Assembly: GCA_949285935.1 (NCBI GenBank)
Contig: CASEAH010000068.1
Location: forward strand, 1-46,417
DNA length: 46,417 bases
Origin: an uncultured Oscillospiraceae bacterium
GTDB lineage: Bacteria; Bacillota; Clostridia; Oscillospirales; Ruminococcaceae
Direction: 5' to 3'
Shown here: piece after piece, positions 17,376-24,672 of the stretch
Numbering within the stretch: the first letter of the stretch is position 1
Layout of the letters: each line of letters starts with the position of its first letter
Notes under the pieces: model-generated
The model's input: only the letters and a program-made list of their open reading frames with translations
What the model was told of the DNA's origin: nothing
Database searches by the model: none
Position numbers and translations under genes: made by a program

Positions 17376-18104
17376 ATGTGGGAATATCTGGAACGAACAG
17401 CGCTGGTGCTGGGGCAGGAGGCCCTGGAAAAGCTGTCCCGGGCCCGGGTGGCGGTGCTGGGGCTGGGCGGTGTGGGCGGTACGGCGGCGGAAGCTCTTTG
17501 CCGGGCAGGAGTGGGCCGGCTGCTGCTGGTGGATAGCGACCGGGTCTCGCTCAGCAACCTGAACCGTCAGCTGCTGGCTACCCGGCAAACCCTGGATATG
17601 GATAAGACTCAGGCGGCCCGGGAGAGGTTGGCTGCCATTAATCCCCACTGCCAGGTGGAGACTGCCCGGCGCTTTTACCTGCCGGAGGACAGCGCCTTCC
17701 TTTATGACTGGGAGCCTGACTATGTGCTGGATGCGGTGGATACGGTGACGGCCAAGCTTCATCTGGCCCGGGAATGCCAGGACCGGGGGATCCCCCTCAC
17801 CGCCTCTATGGGTACGGGAAACCGGCTGGACCCCTCCCGGCTGCGGCTGGGGGACATCTCCGAAACGGCAGGCAACGGCTGTCCCCTTTGCCGGGTGATG
17901 CGCCGGGAGCTGCGCCGGCAGGGCGTGGACCGGCTGGAAGTTGTCTACTCCCTGGAACTGCCGGCCCGGGGGATTTGCGCCGAGGCGGAAAACGGAAGGC
18001 ACAGTCCGGGAAGCAGTCCCTTTGTCCCCCCTGCGGCTGGGTATCTGCTGGCCTGGGCGTGCGTGGGAGCCCTGGCGGGACTTCGGGAGCGCCGCACACG
18101 CTGA
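17376..18104 (+). CDS. tcdA: tRNA threonylcarbamoyladenosine dehydratase (ThiF/E1-like)
   Basis: ATP-dependent enzyme that dehydrates t6A37 of ANN-decoding tRNAs to the cyclic form ct6A. The 242-residue product has the E1-like nucleotide loop GLGGVGG at about 30-36, the D-x-D-x-V-S-L-S-NLNRQ block, and DAVDTVTAK. C-terminal CPLC resembles the Cys region of TcdA/CsdL. ATG at 17376 is preferred (AAGGGAG upstream) over an earlier in-frame ATG in repeat-like sequence. Other ThiF-family members (MoeB, ThiF) are less likely given the length and lack of thiamine or molybdopterin neighbours. Confidence 0.9.
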   Translation: MWEYLERTALVLGQEALEKLSRARVAVLGLGGVGGTAAEALCRAGVGRLLLVDSDRVSLSNLNRQLLATRQTLDMDKTQAARERLAAINPHCQVETARRFYLPEDSAFLYDWEPDYVLDAVDTVTAKLHLARECQDRGIPLTASMGTGNRLDPSRLRLGDISETAGNGCPLCRVMRRELRRQGVDRLEVVYSLELPARGICAEAENGRHSPGSSPFVPPAAGYLLAWACVGALAGLRERRTR

Positions 18105-18204
18105 AGCGGGAAAGGATGGGAGCAAACCTGTCCCCTGCCCTGCCTTTCTCAAAAGGAATTCCGTGATCCGGGGGCCAATGGCAATGATATATGGACACAA
18201 AAAC

Positions 18205-18226
18205 AAAAAAGCCCGGCGAGCCCGGG
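18205..18226 (-). terminator. minus-strand terminator candidate
   Basis: Minus strand CCCGG-GCTCG-CCGGG then C and TTTTTT. It would stop transcription arriving from the ABC gene side, but lies 545 bp past that gene's stop. Confidence 0.4.
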
Positions 18227-18263
18227 ATGGATCAGCCCAAAACCGGTAAAAGTGTGACTGGGA

Positions 18264-18299
18264 AACGGGGGCGGCAAAGCCGCCCCCGTTCTGTGTTTA
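18264..18299 (+). terminator. terminator after tcdA
   Basis: Perfect 12-bp stem AACGGGGGCGGC/GCCGCCCCCGTT with AAA loop, followed by CTGTGTTTAT. Confidence 0.7.
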
Positions 18300-18770
18300 T
18301 CCATGCCGCCCCGCCGCCTGAAGACCGTGGAAAAGTTGGGATCTGTTGCGGTAGCGGGGAAGGCCGCTGCAGGTCTACACGTTTTAAGGCCTTCCCCTCC
18401 CCAGATAAAAGATTTTTTAAATCATAGAAAACCTTCATTCTCACATATCCGCCGCAAGTGCGCCCCGGGCCCCGGCAATTACCGGAACCCGGGGCACATT
18501 TGTTGGAGAAAAAATGGTGGCTCTTCAGGAAAGATCCTGGCAAAATTTTTTGACTCAGATATTTTACCCAGCGAGCTGTAAATAATCGATCCCCGGCTAT
18601 AGGCCATAAAAATTACCGGCGGGATGGTAGCTGCATCTTGATGGATTTTGGAAAGTGAATGCAGATAAAACAGGATTCGGTATGCCAGGAGACAACTGCC
18701 GGCAGCAGGCCCCAGCCGCCCGAAGCCGCAGAGCGTTGGGTATCCGGGAAGAAAGCGGCCCTGCCTCTTA
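18300..18770. other. convergent intergenic region, tcdA and ABC ATPase
   Basis: About 470 bp without a supportable gene. It contains a long imperfect hairpin at 18458-18497 (CCCCGGG/CCCGGGG stem, outer GTG/CAC) with an inner CCGG/CCGG pairing and no T-run. A permease expected beside the ABC ATPase is not present, even as a recognisable fragment. Confidence 0.5.
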
Positions 18771-19472
18771 TCAGGAAAAGGAGGAAAAATCCGGGCCGGT
18801 ATCCTCCACCACCCGGCCGTCGCTGATGGTGATGACCCGGGGCGCAGCGGCGGCGATGGAGCGGTCGTGGGTGATAAGGATCAGGGTGCGGCCCTCCCGC
18901 CACAGCTCCAGAAGGATGGACATGACCTCTGCTCCCGAGGTCCGGTCCAGGTTGCCGGTAGGCTCATCCGCCAGCAGCAGAGGCGGACGGGGGGCGATGG
19001 CCCGGGCAATGGCCACCCGCTGCTGCTGGCCTCCGGACATCTCGGCGGGGCGGTGATCGGTACGCTGCCCCAATCCCACCCGGTTCAGAGCCTCCAGTGC
19101 CAGACGGCGGCGCTCTTCCCGGGGAACGCCCCGGTAGCGCAGAGGCAGCTCCACGTTTTCCGCAGCGGTAAGGCTGGGGATCAGGTTGAATCCCTGGAAA
19201 ATAAAACCGATTTCCCGGTTGCGGATCCGGGAGAGCCGGTCCTCCCCCAGGGTGGATACCTCCTCTCCGCCGATGCGGCAGCTGCCCGACGTGGCGGTGT
19301 CCAGGCAGCCGATGAGATTCATCAGGGTGGACTTTCCCGATCCCGACTGGCCCACAATGGCGGCAAATTCGCCCCGGCAGATGGTGAGGGAGACCCCGTC
19401 CAGGGCCCGCACCTCATTACTTCCGGGGCGATAAATTTTCGTGATATTTTCCAGACGGATCAGTTCTTCCAC
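18771..19472 (-). CDS. ABC transporter ATP-binding protein, LolD/MacB type, without permease
   Basis: 233-residue ATPase of the MacB/LolD/FtsE-like export class. All motifs are intact: Walker A GQSGSGKST (about 40-48), Q-loop FIFQGFN, signature MSGGQQQR, Walker B LLLADEP, H-loop ITHD. The start is GTG at 19472 (VEELIRLENI), with an AGGG site upstream. Members of this class are normally encoded with a FtsX-like permease and often a periplasmic adaptor; neither is adjacent here. It may serve a permease encoded elsewhere or be left over from a lost operon. It follows the EamA gene by 75 bp. Confidence 0.92.
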   Translation of the reverse strand: MEELIRLENITKIYRPGSNEVRALDGVSLTICRGEFAAIVGQSGSGKSTLMNLIGCLDTATSGSCRIGGEEVSTLGEDRLSRIRNREIGFIFQGFNLIPSLTAAENVELPLRYRGVPREERRRLALEALNRVGLGQRTDHRPAEMSGGQQQRVAIARAIAPRPPLLLADEPTGNLDRTSGAEVMSILLELWREGRTLILITHDRSIAAAAPRVITISDGRVVEDTGPDFSSFS

Positions 19473-19547
19473 GCTTTTCCCTGCCCTTCCTTGCCCTTAC
19501 TGCTTCAGTATGCCCGCATGAGGGGAGGGAATACGCAGTCCTGTGGG

Positions 19548-20495
19548 TCAGGAGGCGTTTTTTGTCTGGGATACGGCAGCTGCCGCTCCGGCGGGGGACC
19601 GGGCCGGAAGCTGGGCCAGCACGATGGCCACAAACATCAGCAGGCAGCCGATGGCCTCCCGCAGGGAAAGCGCCTGTCCCAAAAGCACCCAGCCTGCCAG
19701 GACCGAAAAGACCGATTCCAGGCTCATGGCCAGAGAGGCTATGGTGGGGTCGGTGTTTTTCTGCCCTACGGCCTGCAAAGTATATCCCACGCCGGAGGAG
19801 AGGACGCCGGCATACAGGATGGGGGCCCAGGCGGCGGCCAGATCGGCGGGGGCGGGGCGCTCCCCTGCCAGGAACATGAGGATCAGGGACAGCACACCGC
19901 TGACCATAAACTGGAGGCAGGCCAGGCGGACGCAGTCCACCCGGGGGGAGAAATGGTCCACCAGCAGGATCTGCAGGGAGAAGAAAGCGGCGCACAGGAG
20001 CATGAGGAGGTCGCCTCCGCCGATGGAAAAGCCGTCGGTAATGCAGAGCAGGTACAGGCCTGCCACCGCCAGCGCCACCCCCATCCAGACGCCCCGGCCC
20101 GGACGGTTACCCAGGAAAATTCCGGCCACCGGCACCAGCACGATGTACAGAGCGGTGATGAAACCGGCTTTGCCCACCGTGGTATAGGCGATGCCCATCT
20201 GCTGAGCGCCGGAGGCGGCGCACAAGGCCGCGCCGCACAGGATGCCGCCCATAAGGAGGGTGCGTTTTTCCTCCCGGGTAGCGGGAGCGCTGCTGCGGCC
20301 GCCGTTTTTAACGGCCAGGCGGTCGGTAAGAAGGATAAAGGGGATCAGCACCAGCCCTCCCAGGAAGGACCGGGCGGCGTTGAAGGTAAAGGGGCCCACA
20401 TAGTCCATGCCCACGCTTTGGGCCACAAAGGCGGCGCCCCAGATAATGGCGGTGAGGGACAACATCAGAATGCTTTTACGGTCGCTGGTTTTCAT
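19548..20495 (-). CDS. EamA/DMT-superfamily transporter
   Basis: 315-residue inner membrane protein with about ten hydrophobic segments in two EamA halves. The first has LSLTAIIWGAAFVAQ and ALYIVLVPVAGIFLG; the second has LLMLLCAAFFSLQILLVDH and FSVLAGWVLLGQALS. The family exports amino acids, metabolites or drugs; the substrate cannot be told from sequence. The ATG at 20495 has GGAG at rather long spacing (13 nt). It lies 45 bp after gpsA in the same direction, probably co-transcribed. Confidence 0.93.
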   Translation of the reverse strand: MKTSDRKSILMLSLTAIIWGAAFVAQSVGMDYVGPFTFNAARSFLGGLVLIPFILLTDRLAVKNGGRSSAPATREEKRTLLMGGILCGAALCAASGAQQMGIAYTTVGKAGFITALYIVLVPVAGIFLGNRPGRGVWMGVALAVAGLYLLCITDGFSIGGGDLLMLLCAAFFSLQILLVDHFSPRVDCVRLACLQFMVSGVLSLILMFLAGERPAPADLAAAWAPILYAGVLSSGVGYTLQAVGQKNTDPTIASLAMSLESVFSVLAGWVLLGQALSLREAIGCLLMFVAIVLAQLPARSPAGAAAAVSQTKNAS

Positions 20496-20540
20496 AAAAA
20501 TGCCATTGCTCCTGTCTTGTAAATTTTTTGCGCCGGGAGG

Positions 20541-21506
20541 TCAGAACTCCCGCTTCAGGTCCCGGAGAAAAAGACCGGCCAACACCTCTGCGGGGTCCTG
20601 GCGGTCATAGACGGCGCGGCAGACCGCGTCGCAGATGGGCAGCTCCACCCCATACCGGCGGGAAAGCTCCAGCATGGAACGGGCGGTTGCCACGCCCTCG
20701 GCCAGGCCGCTGAACTTCTGCCCCCGGGCCAGGGCTTCGCCGTAGGCCCGGTTGTGGCTGAAGGGCGAAAAAACGGTGGCCTCGTAATCTCCCAGATGGG
20801 CCAGACCATAGGCGGTGATCTCATTGCCGCCCATGGCCTGGATCAGGCGGGCCACCTCCCGGGCGCCCCGGGCCATCAGCGCGCCCTTGAGGGAAGTACG
20901 GTCCAAACCGTCCAGGACGCCGGCGGCGATGCCCACCACATTTTTGGCGGCGGCGCCCACTTCGTTGCCGATGAGGTCGGTACCGTAATAAAAGCGGATC
21001 AGATCCCCGCCAAAAGTCGCGGCTACCTGCTCCTTAAGACCCTCGTCCAGGCTGTCCACCACCATACAGTTGGGGCGGCCCCGGGTAAAGTCCTGCACAT
21101 GGCCGGGTCCCACCCAAACGGCGCAGGGGGTGCCGGGCAGTTCCTGGGCGGCGATCTGGGTCAGACGGCAGCCGGTGCCTTCTTCCAGTCCCTTCATACA
21201 CAGGATCACAGGGACCGCTTCTTTCTTGAAAGGCCGCAGCTGCCGGAAAAAGCCCCGCAGCTGTTGGGACGAAATGGAAACGATCAGGATCTCCGCCCCT
21301 GCCGCCGCCTGCTCCAGGTCATGGGTAAGGGTCAGCTGGGGCGGGAGGGTGAGAAGGTCGTTGCTCCGGGTCTCCTGCAGCTGCAGCAGCCTGGAAGAAC
21401 CGGGACGACCCCAAAGGGTGACGGTATGGCCCTGGCGGGCAGCATACCAAGCCAGGAAGCTGCCCCACCGGCCGCATCCCAACACCGAAACTTTTTTTGC
21501 GTTCAA
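20541..21506 (-). CDS. gpsA: glycerol-3-phosphate dehydrogenase [NAD(P)+]
   Basis: Reduces dihydroxyacetone phosphate to sn-glycerol-3-phosphate for phospholipid synthesis. The 321-residue product has the Rossmann loop GCGRWGS near residue 10, VSISSQQLR, and the catalytic block NEVGAAAKNVVGIAAG with its lysine, followed by RGAREVARL. TTG at 21506 is the start: GGAG lies 8 nt upstream and the Rossmann strand begins five residues later. In many Firmicutes gpsA follows der and plsY; here der is about 11 kb away and plsY is absent from the window. Confidence 0.95.
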   Translation of the reverse strand: MNAKKVSVLGCGRWGSFLAWYAARQGHTVTLWGRPGSSRLLQLQETRSNDLLTLPPQLTLTHDLEQAAAGAEILIVSISSQQLRGFFRQLRPFKKEAVPVILCMKGLEEGTGCRLTQIAAQELPGTPCAVWVGPGHVQDFTRGRPNCMVVDSLDEGLKEQVAATFGGDLIRFYYGTDLIGNEVGAAAKNVVGIAAGVLDGLDRTSLKGALMARGAREVARLIQAMGGNEITAYGLAHLGDYEATVFSPFSHNRAYGEALARGQKFSGLAEGVATARSMLELSRRYGVELPICDAVCRAVYDRQDPAEVLAGLFLRDLKREF

Positions 21507-21601
21507 ATGACATTCTCCTCTTCTCTTTTGCATTCGGCGCAATCAATATGATACCCCAACAAGAGGCTTTTCACGAACTGGCGCATCAAAAAGCGCATCA
21601 T
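21503..21601 (-). CDS. possible 32-residue protein overlapping the gpsA start
   Basis: Reads MMRFLMRQFVKSLLLGYHI then D-C-A-E-C-K and an acidic end. Its TGA overlaps the gpsA TTG (TTGA). It has a CxxC and a short amphipathic N-terminus, but only a weak GGGA site upstream and no family that I recognise. It might provide translational coupling for gpsA, or be chance. Confidence 0.2.
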   Translation of the reverse strand: MMRFLMRQFVKSLLLGYHIDCAECKREEENVI

Positions 21602-21903
21602 TGGCGCTTCCCGGCATCGCCCAATTTGTCTGTCCGGCCCAAAATCCGCCAGATTCCCGGCCTGCTCCCCAAAGGGGATAAGGGGGGACAAGACAGCAGG
21701 AACCTTGCAGAGCCAAGGAACTGCCGGAACACCATGGGAAAAGAGAAGGCGCGCAGCCGCCGGTTCCTTTCCCACGCCGGGCCCATTGCTTTTTATCCCC
21801 AGACGGTGCGGCCGCTCCCCGGAGCCTGTACGGTCCCGGAAGTTTGCATGGTGCCGGCGGCAGGGAATGCCGCCGAAATTTTGCCGTAAAACGCAGGCCG
21901 AGG
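21602..21903. other. intergenic region between U32 peptidase and gpsA
   Basis: About 300 bp with no gene, terminator or clear promoter that I can support. A GCCGGCGGC-AGGGAAT-GCCGCCG hairpin lies near 21852-21874. Confidence 0.4.
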
Positions 21904-23973
21904 CTATTTCAGCTCCCGGAAGCTGAGCCCCCGGGTCACATCGCCACCCAGGGCCTCCCCTTCCCGCCAGGCCCGGGCCACCCGCAGACAGCCGGCGGCA
22001 TTTTCACCGGTAAAGCGCAGGGTCACATGGTCCAGCCCCCGGAGGGCCTCCTGCTTGTCCCCCAGCCACAGGGGCACCATGTTCAGCAGATGGGAATACT
22101 CCCGTCCCCGGCACCGGATGCCGAAGACATTGCCCCGGCGGTCGGTGATGGTGCTGCTGCCGGGACAATTGCCGCAGCCGGAACCTCCCCGGCCGGGGCA
22201 GTTGCGCAGGGTCATCAAAGGCAGGTAGCCGTAGCCCAAAACGCCCCGGGGCAGGCTGTCTGCCATGGATGCGGCCAGACGGAGGCTGGTCTCAAAGGAG
22301 AGGGTTACATCCCGCAGGCCCAGCTCCCGGCAGAGGGCCAGAGAGCGGCTGTTGAGGACATTGAGGCCCCAATCTCCAGATACCGCCAGCCCCGCCTCCC
22401 TTCCCAGGAGCACAGTGGCCAGATTTCCCGCCAGAAGCCGGGTGATGCCCCGTTCCCGCAGCGTCTCAAGGCTTTGGAAGAAAGCTTCCTCCCGTCGGGG
22501 AAAGACCAGCAGGGGTGCTTCTGCCAGAAGCTTCCCTCCCAGTTTCTCTGCCAAGGCGGGATCGGCCAGGATATCTTCTACTTTTAGTATAATTTCATCA
22601 AAATATTTTAGAGCCTCGGGGGTAAGCTGGTCAGGGGATTCAAAACGTCCCCGCAGCAGCGGCCGGGACGGGGCCTCATGACATGCCAGCTGCGGCAGCT
22701 CCTCTACCCTGCCGCAGGGATGCCCCGGGGTTTGGGAGCGCAGGGCCAGCAGCCTCTCCAGTGCGGCGGCCCGGAGCCGGTTAAGAGCCGACATGGGCAG
22801 CATCAAGCCCGGCTGGATGAAGGTCTCCAGATTTTCCAGAATAAAAGGCGTACCGCCGGTTTTTTCCAGGCTGCGGCGGGCAAGGGCCGCATCGGTGGGT
22901 CGGTTCAGGGCCTCCTGGGGGGTGTCGCCTTCCTCCGTCACCTGACGCGATCCGTCCCGGACCGTGAGCCGGGCGGGATTTCCCCGCTCCATGGTCAGGG
23001 TCATTTCCACCGGGACCCGGCAAAGTTCATGACGGTAAGCTGCCGCCAAACCGGGCAGCACTCCCGCTGCGGCAGCTACATCCTCTTTTCGCCGGTGCCC
23101 GAACATTTCCAGATTCCGCCGATTCTCGTAATAACCAGCTGTAAATCCACTGCGAGAAAATACTGATTGTAAAGTATCCAGATCCGGCCTCTCCCCTGCC
23201 AGGGCCCGGCGGCAGGCAGATACGGCGGCTCCCACATATTCCGGCCGCTTCATCCGCCCTTCAATTTTCAAGGAAGCCACCCCCATGGCAGCCAGTTCTT
23301 CCAGGCGGTCCACCAGGGACAGATCCTTCAGGGACAAAGCATAACTCCGGCCTTTGCTTTTCCAGTCCAGGCGGCAGGGCTGGGCGCACAGCCCCCGGTT
23401 GCCGCTGCGTTCCCCCAGCAGAGAGGAAAGATAGCACAGCCCCGAGACGCTCATGCACAGCGCGCCGTGAACAAAAACCTCCACCTCCAGGGAAGTGCCC
23501 CGGCAGATGGCGGCGATCTCCTCCCGGTCCAGTTCCCGGGCCAGCACCACCCGGGAAAAGCCCAGTTTTTCCAGCATCCGGGCTCCCGCCAGGCTGTGGA
23601 CCGCCATCTGGGTCGAACCGTGGAGAGGCAGTCCGGGACAGAGCTTCCGCGCCATATCCGCTACGCCCAGATCCTGGACGATGATGGCGTCGGCTCCCGC
23701 GGCGGCGATGGAGCGCAGTTCCTCCACCAGCGCGGGGATCTCCGGGTCGGTTACCAGGGTGTTGAGGGTGACATAGACCCGTACTCCCCGCCCGTGACAA
23801 AAGGCCACCGCTTCCGGCAGCCCCAGTTCATCAAAATTTTCGGCATTGCGCCGGGCGTTGAAGCCTTTGGCCCCCAGGTAGACGGCATCCGCCCCCGAGC
23901 GCACCGCGGCTTCCAGCTGTTCGCGCCCTCCCACCGGGGCCAGGACCTCCGGCAGGGCCACGGCCCGGCTCAA
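21904..23973 (-). CDS. U32-family peptidase with DUF3656 C-terminal region
   Basis: Large U32 protein of 689 residues. The N-terminal TIM-barrel-like U32 domain has PEVLAPVGGREQLEAAV, GADAVYLG, QDLGVADMAR and the family signature EVFVHGALCMSVSGLCYLSS. Conserved cysteines follow (GLCAQPCRLDW). A DUF3656-like middle and a second Cys cluster (NCPGRGGSGCGNCPG) come after. U32 proteins were annotated as collagenases, but relatives (RlhA, TrhP, UbiU/V) act in RNA or ubiquinone hydroxylation with Fe-S clusters, so RNA modification is plausible. Its TTG start overlaps the zapA stop (TTGA), indicating coupling. Confidence 0.9.
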   Translation of the reverse strand: MSRAVALPEVLAPVGGREQLEAAVRSGADAVYLGAKGFNARRNAENFDELGLPEAVAFCHGRGVRVYVTLNTLVTDPEIPALVEELRSIAAAGADAIIVQDLGVADMARKLCPGLPLHGSTQMAVHSLAGARMLEKLGFSRVVLARELDREEIAAICRGTSLEVEVFVHGALCMSVSGLCYLSSLLGERSGNRGLCAQPCRLDWKSKGRSYALSLKDLSLVDRLEELAAMGVASLKIEGRMKRPEYVGAAVSACRRALAGERPDLDTLQSVFSRSGFTAGYYENRRNLEMFGHRRKEDVAAAAGVLPGLAAAYRHELCRVPVEMTLTMERGNPARLTVRDGSRQVTEEGDTPQEALNRPTDAALARRSLEKTGGTPFILENLETFIQPGLMLPMSALNRLRAAALERLLALRSQTPGHPCGRVEELPQLACHEAPSRPLLRGRFESPDQLTPEALKYFDEIILKVEDILADPALAEKLGGKLLAEAPLLVFPRREEAFFQSLETLRERGITRLLAGNLATVLLGREAGLAVSGDWGLNVLNSRSLALCRELGLRDVTLSFETSLRLAASMADSLPRGVLGYGYLPLMTLRNCPGRGGSGCGNCPGSSTITDRRGNVFGIRCRGREYSHLLNMVPLWLGDKQEALRGLDHVTLRFTGENAAGCLRVARAWREGEALGGDVTRGLSFRELK

Positions 23974-24317
23974 TGGGTATTCCCTGCCGCCCGCAGCTGC
24001 TCCAGCTCCCGGCGCAGGCGGTCATTTTCCCGGCGGGCCTCCTCCAGCTCCATCCGGGCCCGGGCCGCATCTTCCAGATACTGGGTCAGCTGCTCCCGCA
24101 TCCGGTCGGTGGATTCTTCTCCGGAAGACAGGTCATCCATCAGGTTCAGGGCCAGGACCACAAAGGCGTCCATGGTGGAGAGGTTGGGCCGTCCGTCGAT
24201 GATCTCCTCCAGCTGGCTGTTCAGCTTGGCTTCGATCTCCCGTACCCGGGCCTCGTTGCCGTCGGTGGAAATATAATAGGAGTTTCCCATGACTGTGATT
24301 TTGATCCGGTTTGCCAT
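23970..24317 (-). CDS. zapA: cell division protein ZapA
   Basis: 115-residue protein that cross-links FtsZ protofilaments at the septum. The N-terminal ZapA domain reads NRIKITVMGNSYYISTDG, then EIEAKLNSQL and the helix MDAFVVLALNLMDDL. A long C-terminal coiled coil follows (about 70-110, RARMELEEARRENDRLRREL). ATG at 24317 is used; GGAG lies 13 nt upstream, a little far. The longer open frame upstream reads as random. Coupling to the U32 gene is common in Clostridia. Confidence 0.93.
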   Translation of the reverse strand: MANRIKITVMGNSYYISTDGNEARVREIEAKLNSQLEEIIDGRPNLSTMDAFVVLALNLMDDLSSGEESTDRMREQLTQYLEDAARARMELEEARRENDRLRRELEQLRAAGNTH

Positions 24318-24553
24318 AGCAGAGCGCAGGCTCCTTTCTTCATGATATCCTGACACAGCATCATATACATACACAGCGGCCGATCCTGGCCTGTGGAGGG
24401 AGGACCGGCGTCCGAACCCCCGGGAGAGAGCGGCGCGCCTTTGGCAAAGCGCCGTTATGGGCGAGTAAATGCTCCGGCCCCGGGTTCCAAGCTTTATGAT
24501 ACCAGATAATGCAGGGATAAAAAAGTGGTTTCGTAAATTTTGTTTGAGGGACG

Positions 24554-24582
24554 TTGAAGAATCAGGGGCTTTGGGATATAAT
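24554..24582 (+). promoter_or_regulatory. promoter of glgP
   Basis: TTGAAG, 17-nt spacer, TATAAT; about 85 bp ahead of the glgP start. The rest of the 24318-24672 gap shows no other feature. Confidence 0.8.
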
Positions 24583-24672
24583 AATCTTTGTATGACGCAG
24601 CGGCCGCGGAAACGTTTCCGGCACCGGGAGTCCCGCGTCATTTTCCTTGCAGACGAAGGAAAGGAGCATGTT

